Of a DNA stretch of 6,731 nt, positions 1 to 5,912 are shown in pieces. The stretch spans positions 1 through 6,731 of the forward strand of contig JAQGII010000118.1 in NCBI GenBank assembly GCA_028291305.1, read 5' to 3'. The stretch is from Caulobacteraceae bacterium. GTDB lineage: Bacteria; Pseudomonadota; Alphaproteobacteria; Caulobacterales; Caulobacteraceae. The position numbers were made by a program, and so were the translations under genes. The notes below the pieces were generated by a model. The model ran no database searches. It saw only the letters and a list, made by a program, of their open reading frames with translations, and was not told the origin of the DNA. Each line of letters opens with the position of its first letter. Within the stretch, counting starts at the first letter, position 1.

Positions 1-903
1 GCCGATGTAGCCGCGCTCGATGGCGTGGCCGCCGATCAACGTCTTGGTCACCTGGTCGGCCACCTCGGCCGGAATGGCGAAGCCGATGCCCACCGAGCCG
101 CCGGAGGGCGAGAAGATGGCGCTGTTGACCCCCACCACTCGGCCATTGAGGTCGAAGGACGGCCCGCCGGAGTTGCCCCGGTTGATGGGCGCGTCGATCT
201 GCATGTAATCGACGTAGCTGGAGCCGGAGATGTTGGGCCGGGCCAGGGCCGAGACGATGCCGGCCGTGGCCGTGCCGCCCAGGTTGAAGGGGTTGCCCAC
301 CGCCACCACCCAGTCGCCGACCCGCGGCTTGCCCTTATCCTCGAAGCTCACATAGGGGAACTTGGCGCCCTCGACCTTGATCACCGCCAGGTCGGTGGCC
401 GGGTCGCGGCCTATCAGTTTGGCGGTGAGCGAGCGCTCGTCGTTGGTGCGCACGGTGATCTTGGTCGCGCCTTCCACCACGTGGTTGTTGGTGACGATGT
501 AGCCGTCCTGCGAGATGAAGAAGCCGGAGCCGGTGCCCGATTGGGGCTCCGCCTCCTGTGGTGCGGCCTGGCCGCCGCGGCCCTGGCCGGGCAGGGCGAA
601 GCCGAACGGCAGGGCCGGGCCCTCGCCGTCGCCCTCGTCGGCGCCCGGGGCCCGGCCCTGGGTGAAGGCCGCCTGGCGCGGCCCCATCTTGGTTTCCACG
701 TCGACGGACACCACCGCCGGGGCGACCCGTTCGACAATGTCGGCGAAGGACACCGGCGCCGACGGCGTCGCGGCGACGGGAGGGTTCACCGGGCTCTCCG
801 TGGCGGCGCCCGCCTGGGTCGCATAGATCGCTGCGCCCGACAGGGCCACCGCCAGGGCCCCGAGGCCCCAGCCGATCAGAGTTTTGCGTTTGGTCGAATT
901 CAC
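1..903 (-). CDS. DegP/HtrA-family periplasmic serine protease, 3' part cut off by window edge
   Basis: This is a trypsin-like S1C protease that degrades or holds misfolded envelope proteins in the periplasm. I translated 301 codons, starting at a GTG (903-901) with AAGGAA eight bases upstream. Residues 5-30 form a basic then hydrophobic export signal with an AGA-type cleavage site near residue 33. A Gly/Gln/Pro-rich linker (about 75-120) precedes the protease fold. The catalytic triad is visible: His141 in TNNHVVEGA, Asp171 in ATDLAVIKV and Ser245 in INRGNSGGP. The spacings of 30 and 74 residues match the DegP pattern. The visible part ends just after GFAIPAEVADQV, where the first PDZ domain normally begins, so PDZ domains are expected outside the window but not seen. 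It is divergent from the flippase-like gene at 1201. DegP, DegQ and MucD-type paralogues cannot be separated here. Confidence 0.95.
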   Translation of the reverse strand, partial: MNSTKRKTLIGWGLGALAVALSGAAIYATQAGAATESPVNPPVAATPSAPVSFADIVERVAPAVVSVDVETKMGPRQAAFTQGRAPGADEGDGEGPALPFGFALPGQGRGGQAAPQEAEPQSGTGSGFFISQDGYIVTNNHVVEGATKITVRTNDERSLTAKLIGRDPATDLAVIKVEGAKFPYVSFEDKGKPRVGDWVVAVGNPFNLGGTATAGIVSALARPNISGSSYVDYMQIDAPINRGNSGGPSFDLNGRVVGVNSAIFSPSGGSVGIGFAIPAEVADQVTKTLIGGHAIERGYIG

Positions 904-1200
904 GTGCGTTGTTCCTTGCAGCCCACCCGTAAAAGTTGCGGGGAGGGAACCGCAGGTTTAGGGCGGGCTTATGTCCGGTCGGCGCCAAGATTCGGGAGGG
1001 CCAGACGCCGGGGCCAGACCCCGCCTGCGGTCCCGCGCGGCGGCAGCGCGCGGCGGCAGACGGCCCTATGCTTTGCCGGATCGTTCTGCGACAAGCGTGC
1101 CCTCGCCTTTGGGAGGGGCGCGGCCGACCGGCAGGCTCAGTCTGTTCGGAACCCGGCCCGGCTCCAGCCCTTCTGGACCGAACGGGTTTGTGGATTCCGA
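904..1200. promoter_or_regulatory. Divergent intergenic region between htrA-like and flippase-like genes
   Basis: These 297 bases must hold promoters for both flanking genes. I could not identify convincing -35/-10 pairs. They contain two GANTC (CcrM-type) sites, at 989-993 and 1193-1197, the second immediately before the plus-strand ATG. There is also a perfect 13-bp tandem duplication at 1034-1059. A frame open through this region on the plus strand continues the flippase frame upstream, but its translation resembles no protein and it lies antisense to the htrA-like gene. Confidence 0.5.
1034..1059. repeat. Perfect 13-bp tandem duplication
   Basis: The unit CGCGCGGCGGCAG occurs twice head to tail (1034-1046 and 1047-1059) in the divergent intergenic region. 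It may be a recent slippage product in GC-rich DNA or a paired protein-binding site; the sequence does not say which. Confidence 0.6.
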
Positions 1201-2157
1201 ATGGCTCGCCCCTCGCTCAAGGCCCTGTTCCGCGTCCTGCCGCTGCTGTTGCTGGCGGTGGCGGCTTGGGTGCTGTGGCGCGAACTGCACGGCATCAATC
1301 CCAACGCCGTGCGCCACGCCATCGTCCTGTGGGGCCCCGGCCGGGCCCTGGCGGCGGTGATCCTGTCGCTGTTCGTCTACCTGCTGCTGGCCGTCAACGA
1401 GCAGATCGCCCTGCGCTGGGCGGGGGTAAAGGTGCCGTTGCTGACCGGGCTGCGCAACGCCTTCGTCGCCTTCGCCCTGGCCAATACCCTGGGGTTCGGC
1501 TTCCTGGTGGGCGGCGCCCTGCGGGCCAATTCCTACCGCAGCTGGGGCGTGGGCCTGGGTAAGGTGGCGCAGGTCACCGCCTACGGCACGATCACCTTCG
1601 CCCTGGGGGTGCTGGCCCTGGCCGGAGGACTGCTGCTGCACGCCTCCGACATGGTCTACCAGCAGCTGCACCTGGAGCCCTTCATCGGCCGCCTGGTGGG
1701 CGGGCTGATGTGGGTCGGGCTGGCGCTCTACGCCACCGCCGGGGCCCTGGCCCCGTCCAGGCTGCGCATCTTCAAGTTCGAGTTCAAGCCGCCCCGCCCC
1801 GGACTGACGTTGGTGCAGATCCTGTTCGGCGCCGCCGACCTGGTCCTGGGGGCGGTGGTGTTCTGGCTGCTGCTGGGCCGCAACGCGCCGCACTTCTCCG
1901 ACCTGCTCAGCGCCTATGTGACCAGCATCATGGCCGGGCTGCTGTCGGGAGTTCCGGGCGGCGCCGGGGTGTTCGAGACGGTCATGCTGCAGCTGCTGCC
2001 GGGGGTCGACCGGACCAACCTTGCCGCCGCCTTCCTCGGCTTCCGCCTGTTCTACTACCTGACGCCGCTGGCCCTCGGCCTGCTGGTCCTGGTCAGCGCG
2101 CGGCACAGGGGGCCGTGGACGGCCGACGGCGACGATGCAGGCCCCGGCGCCCCCTGA
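1201..2157 (+). CDS. MprF/YbhN flippase-like integral membrane protein (UPF0104 family)
   Basis: This 318-aa protein has about seven or eight hydrophobic segments (near residues 11-27, 45-65, 85-105, 123-145, 162-184, 203-226, 237-258 and 281-301). It belongs to the lysylphosphatidylglycerol synthase transmembrane-domain family. Family marks are ANTLGFGFLVGGALRANSYR (93-113 region), the segment GAADLVLGAVVFWLLL (210-225) and the diagnostic LLSGVPGGAGVFETVML (247-263). Bacterial MprF uses this fold to move aminoacylated lipid across the inner membrane and joins it to a GNAT-like synthase domain. That domain is absent here, so the substrate is unknown; a lipid or lipid-linked intermediate is only an inference. 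The short polar tail (302-318) is not conserved-looking. The ATG at 1201 is the first start in frame that gives a normal N-terminus. No clear Shine-Dalgarno precedes it, so a leaderless message is possible. Confidence 0.85.
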   Translation: MARPSLKALFRVLPLLLLAVAAWVLWRELHGINPNAVRHAIVLWGPGRALAAVILSLFVYLLLAVNEQIALRWAGVKVPLLTGLRNAFVAFALANTLGFGFLVGGALRANSYRSWGVGLGKVAQVTAYGTITFALGVLALAGGLLLHASDMVYQQLHLEPFIGRLVGGLMWVGLALYATAGALAPSRLRIFKFEFKPPRPGLTLVQILFGAADLVLGAVVFWLLLGRNAPHFSDLLSAYVTSIMAGLLSGVPGGAGVFETVMLQLLPGVDRTNLAAAFLGFRLFYYLTPLALGLLVLVSARHRGPWTADGDDAGPGAP

Positions 2158-2158
2158 T

Positions 2159-2179
2159 CCCGGCCGCTGGCGGCCTGGG
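2159..2179 (+). terminator. GC-rich hairpin just after the flippase-like gene
   Basis: CCC-GGCCG, loop CTGG, CGGCC-T-GGG forms an eight-pair stem with a one-base bulge, beginning two bases after the stop codon. There is no T-run, so it is at best a terminator or mRNA 3' end stabiliser of the kind common in GC-rich genomes. Confidence 0.35.
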
Positions 2180-2236
2180 AACATCGGGGCGAGCCCTACA
2201 GTTATCCATGGCAAGCTTATCGGAGGAGCAGCGGCC

Positions 2237-2452
2237 GTGAACGATCTGGCGGAACATCCCCATCTGACCGTCAGCCAAGTGCTGGCCGCGCATGCGGCCG
2301 CCCAGATCGCCGCCGCTACGGAGTCCGATCTCGCCCACCACAGCGAGGCCAGACAGGAAACCAGGCTACCCGTCAAATCCCAGTCCACCAGCTTCACGGT
2401 CGGCTGGGACAGCGTGACCATGTGCATCGGCTTCAAGAGGCCGCCGGCCTGA
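2237..2452 (+). CDS. Small protein of unknown function, 71 aa
   Basis: I do not recognise this protein. The start is a GTG with GGAGGA nine bases upstream (2222-2227), the best ribosome site in this part of the window. Upstream in-frame codons run back into the tail of the flippase-like gene and are less likely to be translated. The N-terminal half (LTVSQVLAAHAAAQIAAATE, about 10-29) looks like an amphipathic or Ala-rich helix. The C-terminal half (about 46-66) is polar and beta-like, containing STSFTVGWDSVTMCIGF. There is one Cys, no signal peptide and no membrane segment, so it is probably cytoplasmic. It lies 79 bases after the flippase-like gene, behind a hairpin, so co-transcription is uncertain. 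It converges on the GH43-like gene with only 19 bases between stops. It could be a lineage-specific conserved small protein. Confidence 0.55.
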   Translation: MNDLAEHPHLTVSQVLAAHAAAQIAAATESDLAHHSEARQETRLPVKSQSTSFTVGWDSVTMCIGFKRPPA

Positions 2453-2471
2453 CCTGACCTAGATCAGAGCT

Positions 2472-3887
2472 TTAGACCAGGCGCGGACCGTCCGATCCGA
2501 AGGCCAGGCGCGCGCAGAGCAGGGCGCGGAAGGCCTTGTAGCCGACCTGTCCCGGCATGAAGGCGTGCAGGAAAAGCATTGGCGCGCCGTCCGGCCCCGG
2601 CGCCACGGAGGGGTGGCCGGGTCCCGACCATTCGCGCGTGGAGCGCAGCAGGGGATCGAGCTTGCGATAGGGGCCCAGAGGGGCGTCCGCGACCGCCGCG
2701 CCGATCCCGTAGTGGTGGGTGGAGAAGTCGTTGCCCGAGTAGAACAGGTAGTAGCGACCGGCGTGTTCGGTAACCCAGACGCCTTCGATCAGGTGCGCCT
2801 CCCAGGTCTGGTCGTTCTCCACGATCAGGCGACGGTCGCCGACGAGGTTCTGGCCGTCGGCGCGGAGGCGCTGGGCGTGCACCCGCGTCTTCATCGCCGC
2901 CAGGATCGGCCACGCCGCCGGGGCCAGGGCCGGCTCCCGGCCGATGGCCGCCCGCATGCGGTCGCCGAACGCCGCGAAGTCCTCGGTCACCGCTTCGATC
3001 AGCGGCTGCAGCACGAAGAACTGCTCCATCGGCTCGATGGTCCGCGTCCACGGCCACAGGGCCGCCAGTAAGGCGGCGGTGCGCGCGTCCGGCGCGGCGG
3101 GGAACAGGCTTGCGATCAGGTCGCCCCGCCCGTGCAGCAGTTCGGCCAGCAGCGGCGGCCAGAGGCCATTGGCGTCCTCCTTCCAGAACAACAGCGGGGC
3201 GCCGTCGCGATCCAGCAGGATGTGGGCGTCGATGACGCCGTCGCCGAGGACGGGCGCCGGGCCGGCGGTGAAGGGGCCTTCGGGCGATGCCGAGCGCGCG
3301 ATGCCGATGGCCAGGGAGCGGTCCTGGCGCCGCGCGGTGAAACACACCCAGTACTCATCGCCCACCCGGTGCATCTCCGGGGCCCAGAAGTCGGCCCGGC
3401 CCTCGCCGGTCAGGGTCCAGCCGGGGGCGCCGCCCTCGGCGAAGACGAAACCGGCCAGGCGCCACTGCGCCAGGTCCTCAGACTTCAGGATGGGGAAGGC
3501 ATCGGGGGCGTCGTTGGAGCTGACCAGCAGGTAGTAGGTCGGCCGGCCGGTCGCCGGATCGACGGCGCGAGTCACGCAGGGATCGCCGTAGCCGTACAGG
3601 ATGCGCGGCGAGACCGGGCGCGTCAGCAGCGGTCGCAGCGGCGCTTCGAAGGAGGGTGGGGGCGCTTCGCTGCGGCTGAGTGGAGCCCGGCATCCCCAGT
3701 CGCGCGCCCAGTCGGCGAAGGCGTCCAGGTAGCTGGCCTGCCGCCGGTCGGGCAGTCGGTAGATTTGCCGGCGGGCGTCGTCCGCCAGGGTGAAGACGCG
3801 GCCCGGGCCGTCATCCTGCACCACGATGGTCAGGGCCATCGGCGCGCCAGGCGCCGTGCGAAACTCTATCGAGGCGCCATCGGCCAT
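2472..3887 (-). CDS. Glycoside hydrolase family 43-like beta-propeller protein with a large insertion
   Basis: This 471-aa protein has the repeating beta-blade pattern of GH43-type glycosidases (arabinofuranosidase, xylosidase and arabinanase activities). Candidate catalytic residues in order are Asp102 in YGYGDPCVTRA (general base), Asp220 in VIDAHILLDRDG (pKa modulator) and Glu368 in AHLIEGVWV (general acid). Supporting motifs are DFWAPEMHRVGDEYWVCF (167-183), YYLFYSGNDF (379-388), HHYGIGAAVADAPLGPYRK (391-409) and GHPSVAPGPDG (424-434). No signal peptide is present, so it should act in the cytoplasm, perhaps on imported oligosaccharides. The 118-residue step from Asp102 to Asp220 is typical. 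The 148 residues from Asp220 to Glu368 are far more than usual, because of a mostly helical stretch at about 240-350. The ATG at 3887 follows an in-frame TGA six bases upstream; no strong ribosome site is seen, and Met17 is an alternative start. The substrate cannot be told from sequence. Confidence 0.85.
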   Translation of the reverse strand: MADGASIEFRTAPGAPMALTIVVQDDGPGRVFTLADDARRQIYRLPDRRQASYLDAFADWARDWGCRAPLSRSEAPPPSFEAPLRPLLTRPVSPRILYGYGDPCVTRAVDPATGRPTYYLLVSSNDAPDAFPILKSEDLAQWRLAGFVFAEGGAPGWTLTGEGRADFWAPEMHRVGDEYWVCFTARRQDRSLAIGIARSASPEGPFTAGPAPVLGDGVIDAHILLDRDGAPLLFWKEDANGLWPPLLAELLHGRGDLIASLFPAAPDARTAALLAALWPWTRTIEPMEQFFVLQPLIEAVTEDFAAFGDRMRAAIGREPALAPAAWPILAAMKTRVHAQRLRADGQNLVGDRRLIVENDQTWEAHLIEGVWVTEHAGRYYLFYSGNDFSTHHYGIGAAVADAPLGPYRKLDPLLRSTREWSGPGHPSVAPGPDGAPMLFLHAFMPGQVGYKAFRALLCARLAFGSDGPRLV

Positions 3888-3912
3888 GGCGGCTCAACGC
3901 GCGAGCCCCGCT

Positions 3913-3930
3913 GCCGGGTTCATCCCCGGC
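3913..3930 (-). repeat. Small inverted repeat between the 66-aa gene and the GH43-like gene
   Basis: GCCGGG, a six-base loop, then CCCGGC forms a perfect six-pair hairpin in the 61-base gap between two same-strand genes. Without a T-run it is a weak terminator or attenuator candidate, or an mRNA processing structure. Confidence 0.3.
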
Positions 3931-3948
3931 GATCCGCCAGGCCGGAGG

Positions 3949-4149
3949 TCAGCGCAGCGCCAGCCAGTAGGTCACATACTCATGGGTGCGGCGCGCGAGG
4001 GCGGCGGGACCTGAGAAATAGAATTCGCTGCCGAACAGGGTCTTCTGCTCGCGCCACTTGATGGCGCCGGTGTCTTCCGTCTGCAGCGTGCGGCGCAGCT
4101 TGGCGGTCTTGGACTTGGGAACGAATGAAACGAAGGTCACTTCGGACAC
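3949..4149 (-). CDS. Small basic protein of unknown function, 66 aa
   Basis: I do not recognise a family. The start is GTG (4149-4147) with GGAGA seven bases upstream (4161-4157), good evidence for translation. The N-terminus (EVTFVSFVPKSKTAKLRRTL) is a beta-like stretch followed by a cluster of Lys/Arg. The middle is TGAIKWREQKTLFGSEFYFSG, about residues 27-47. The end is helical and aromatic (ALARRTHEYVTYWLALR). It has no Cys, signal peptide or membrane span. It reads in the same direction as the GH43-like gene, 61 bases upstream of it with a small hairpin between, so the two may share a transcript. It diverges from the exported NTF2-like gene across 163 bases. A longer plus-strand frame overlaps it on the opposite strand, but the ribosome site and compact sequence favour this one. 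Confidence 0.6.
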   Translation of the reverse strand: MSEVTFVSFVPKSKTAKLRRTLQTEDTGAIKWREQKTLFGSEFYFSGPAALARRTHEYVTYWLALR

Positions 4150-4252
4150 GGCGCTGTCTCCATGTTGCGTAGCCCCGAGGACAGAACATCCTGATTCTCA
4201 ACATGAAAAAACCGAGAAGGACGCACTGGGGCCGCCGCGGGCTCAACTTTCT

Positions 4253-4274
4253 GTGCATAGCACGGGCGATGCAC
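4253..4274. promoter_or_regulatory. Overlapping inverted repeats upstream of the NTF2-like gene
   Basis: GTGCAT at 4253-4258 is matched by ATGCAC at 4269-4274, and GTGC-ATA-GCAC (4253-4263) is nested in the same element. It sits about 40 bases before the GTG at 4313 in the divergent region 4150-4312, a suitable place for an operator. The binding protein is unknown and no -35/-10 pair is convincing. Two GANTC sites (4193-4197 and 4292-4296) lie in the same region. Confidence 0.3.
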
Positions 4275-4312
4275 TAGCTTCTGGCGACAACGACTCGCAG
4301 GAGCAGCATCGG

Positions 4313-5206
4313 GTGACCACAGGGGTGGGAGGACGGAAGTGGGCGGCTCTGCCGTTGTCGCTGGCCGTGATCGCTCTCGCCGTGGTCTCGGCCGCGTCCG
4401 CCCATGCCGTGGAGCCGGCGGCTGTCGCGCCCCTGCCGCAACAGGCGGCCGCCCGCCAGGTCGAGCAGACCGAGCTGGCCTTTGCCCAGACGGTCGCCCA
4501 GGTCGGCATCGGTCCGGGCTTCCGCAAGTACGCCGGACCGGCCGCGGTGATGTTCCTGCCCGACCCCACCCCCGCCGCACCCTATCTGCAGACCACCCGC
4601 TCGCCGGGGCAGCTGGCGTGGCGGCCGCAATATATCGGCGTCGCCCCGTCCGGCGACCTGGCCTTCAGCCTCGGCCCCTCGCTCTATAGAGCCGCCGGCA
4701 AGTCCAGCGGCGGCTTCTACCTGACCATCTGGAAGCGCGCGCCGGACGGGTCGTGGATGTTCGCCCTGGACCACGGGGTCGACATGCCTGCCGCCGTCTT
4801 CGAAGCGCCGCCGCAGCCCCTGACCGTCATCGCCACCGACCCGCTGGCCAGGCCCGACCAGAGCCAGGGCCTGCGCGAAGCCGACGCGTCGCTGGACGCC
4901 GACCTCTCCAACGGCCCGTCGGGCGCCTACGCCTCGCGGCTGGAGGACGAGGCCCTGGTGGTCCGCACCAACCGGCCGGTGGCCTGGGGCCGACGCAGGG
5001 CGCTGAAGCTGATCGACGACGCGCCGGCCATCCTGGAAGCCCAGCTCCTCAGCGGCGCGGTCTCGGCCGACGGGGTGCTGGGTTACGCCTATGGCAAGGC
5101 GCGCTGGCAGACGCCCGCGGGGATGCAGCAGGGCTACTATGTGCGCGTATGGCGCAATACCGGTCGCGGCTGGCGCCTGCTGGTCGATCACCTGGCGGAG
5201 CGTTGA
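4313..5206 (+). CDS. Exported protein with two tandem NTF2-like (SnoaL/DUF4440-type) domains
   Basis: The product is 297 aa. I chose the GTG at 4313 because AGGAG lies nine bases upstream (4299-4303) and because it gives a clean signal peptide: basic GGRK (6-9), a hydrophobic core at about 11-27 and an AHA cleavage site ending at residue 32. Longer in-frame starts would overlap the divergent 66-aa gene and bury this signal. Two related halves follow, at about 51-156 and 187-294. Each ends in a matching strand pair, FYLTIWKRAPDGSWMFALDHG (135-155) and YYVRVWRNTGRGWRLLVDHL (275-294). Each also has a matching earlier strand, GDLAFSLG (114-121) and GVLGYAYG (254-261). This pattern fits NTF2-like folds, which bind small ligands or act as enzymes; no catalytic residues can be assigned. 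It is probably periplasmic. The stop is followed in frame by an acylase-like remnant. Confidence 0.75.
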   Translation: MTTGVGGRKWAALPLSLAVIALAVVSAASAHAVEPAAVAPLPQQAAARQVEQTELAFAQTVAQVGIGPGFRKYAGPAAVMFLPDPTPAAPYLQTTRSPGQLAWRPQYIGVAPSGDLAFSLGPSLYRAAGKSSGGFYLTIWKRAPDGSWMFALDHGVDMPAAVFEAPPQPLTVIATDPLARPDQSQGLREADASLDADLSNGPSGAYASRLEDEALVVRTNRPVAWGRRRALKLIDDAPAILEAQLLSGAVSADGVLGYAYGKARWQTPAGMQQGYYVRVWRNTGRGWRLLVDHLAER

Positions 5207-5214
5207 GGCCTCAA
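5203..5214. repeat. Perfect 12-bp palindrome across the NTF2-like stop codon
   Basis: TTGAGGCCTCAA is self-complementary over all 12 bases. It includes the TGA stop (5204-5206) and the first bases of the acylase-like remnant. One or two such palindromes are expected by chance in a window this size; only its position at the apparent gene junction makes it notable. Confidence 0.5.
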
Positions 5215-5389
5215 AGTCGTCACCGCCGGCGGAGAGAGCGGCGATCCGTCGTCCTCGCACTTCGCCGATCAGGCCGGCCGCTACGCTTCCGGCGCCCTGC
5301 GCGAGGTTTACTTCTATCCCGAGCAGTTGAAGGGCCACGTCAAGCGGACCTATCATCCGGCGGCTGACCAGCCGCGGAGGAAGCGATGA
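5207..5389 (+). pseudogene. C-terminal remnant of a penicillin-acylase-type Ntn hydrolase
   Basis: Sixty codons ending in TGA (5387-5389) read as the extreme carboxyl end of an acylase of the penicillin amidase / acyl-homoserine-lactone acylase superfamily. The cues are VVTAGGESGDPSSSHFADQ, which matches the family's closing G-G/E-S-G-x-P-x-S-x-H-x-x-D-Q pattern, then the RYASGALREVYFYPEQLKGH stretch. Full-length members have roughly 700-850 residues with an N-terminal Ser nucleophile created by self-cleavage; none of that is present. There is no ATG, GTG or TTG with a ribosome site at the 5' end. The frame is the same as that of the preceding NTF2-like gene, from which it is separated only by the TGA at 5204. 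Its own TGA overlaps the ATG of the next gene (ATGA), the sign of a translationally coupled operon. Family recognition is from memory of the motif and was not searched. Confidence 0.65.
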
Positions 5390-5871
5390 GCGGGGAGTTG
5401 ACCGGCGGCTGCGCCTGCGGGGCCGTGCGCTACCGACTCAAGTCGGCGCCCATGTTCGTGCACTGCTGCCACTGCCTGGACTGCCAGCGCCAGACCGGCA
5501 GCGCCTTCGTCATCAACGGCCTGATCGAGACCGACCGGATCGAGGTCCTGTCCGGCGAAACCCGGCCCTACGCGATGCCCACCGACAGCGGCCATCCGCA
5601 CGAGGTCTATCGCTGCCCGGCCTGCGGCGTCGCGGTGTGGAGCGACTACGGCCGTCGCGCCGCCTTGCGCTTCGTGCGGTTGGGCACGCTGGACCGGCCT
5701 GACGCCCTGACGCCCGACGTGCACATCTTCACGCGCTCCAAGCTGGCCTGGGTCCGGCTGCCCGACGATACGCCCGCCTTCGAGGCCTACTACGACACCG
5801 CCAGTCTGTGGCCGGCGGCCAGCCTCGAGCGCCGCCGCGCCATCCGGCCGGCGCGCCCGCCGCCCGGCTGA
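5386..5871 (+). CDS. GFA/CENP-V-type zinc-binding protein
   Basis: This 161-aa protein belongs to the glutathione-dependent formaldehyde-activating (GFA) / CENP-V family of small cytoplasmic zinc proteins. The metal-ligand pattern is complete: GGCACGAVRY (Cys9, Cys11), HCCHCLDCQRQTGSAF (Cys27, Cys28, Cys30, Cys33) and RCPACGVAVWSDYG (Cys77, Cys80). These are followed by the usual VRLGTLD (about 103-109) and a HIFTRSKLAWVRLPDDTPAF region typical of the family. GFA founders speed S-hydroxymethylglutathione formation, but most relatives have no proven reaction, so formaldehyde handling should not be assumed. GGAGG lies five bases before the ATG, inside the end of the acylase-like remnant, and the start overlaps the remnant's stop by ATGA. 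It was therefore probably once translated by coupling to a full acylase. It may now depend on the NTF2-like gene's transcript. The C-terminal tail (about 147-161) is Arg/Pro-rich. Confidence 0.94.
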   Translation: MSGELTGGCACGAVRYRLKSAPMFVHCCHCLDCQRQTGSAFVINGLIETDRIEVLSGETRPYAMPTDSGHPHEVYRCPACGVAVWSDYGRRAALRFVRLGTLDRPDALTPDVHIFTRSKLAWVRLPDDTPAFEAYYDTASLWPAASLERRRAIRPARPPPG

Positions 5872-5885
5872 TCGGTTAGGGCGGG

Positions 5886-5902
5886 CTTGGCGTTCAGCCA
5901 AG
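5886..5902. terminator. Inverted repeat after the GFA-type gene
   Basis: CTTGGC, loop GTTCA, GCCAAG forms a perfect six-pair hairpin 14 bases after the GFA stop. No T-run follows directly. It could end the upstream transcript, or, since TTGGCG (5887-5892) resembles a Caulobacter-type -35 element, lie within the promoter region of the OmpH-like gene. Confidence 0.35.
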
Positions 5903-5912
5903 TCATGATCTT

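Noticed and set aside
25..1200. Plus-strand frame open from near position 25 and continuous with the flippase-like gene (710 codons in all)
   Set aside because: The upstream part is antisense to the htrA-like gene, rich in Arg/Gly/Ala/Asp as expected of a GC-rich shadow frame, and has no protein-like pattern. The real N-terminus with its first membrane segment starts at 1201.
1140..1200. GTTCGGAAC element considered as an SOS/LexA box
   Set aside because: The alphaproteobacterial box needs GTTC or GAAC repeats seven bases apart; only a compact palindrome is present.
2208..2240. Ten-codon ORF (MASLSEEQRP) whose TGA overlaps the GTG of the 71-aa gene
   Set aside because: The overlap could couple translation, but no ribosome site precedes its ATG, and GGAGGA already serves the GTG.
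1066..2436. Minus-strand open frame of 456 codons opposite the flippase-like gene
   Set aside because: Gln/Gly/Arg-rich low-complexity translation with no motif; explained by codon bias of the opposite strand.
4203..4277. Possible leader peptide ORF beginning MKKPRRTHWG upstream of the NTF2-like gene
   Set aside because: No ribosome site before the ATG and no run of a single amino acid or attenuator pairing to suggest a leader.
4274..5356. Minus-strand open frame of 360 codons opposite the NTF2-like gene
   Set aside because: Gly/Arg/Gln-rich shadow frame; the plus strand has a signal peptide, ribosome site and domain pattern.
958..5888. 13-base repeat TTAGGGCGGGCTT at 958-970 and 5876-5888
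   Set aside because: One shared 13-mer is near chance expectation in a GC-biased window of this size, and the flanks differ.
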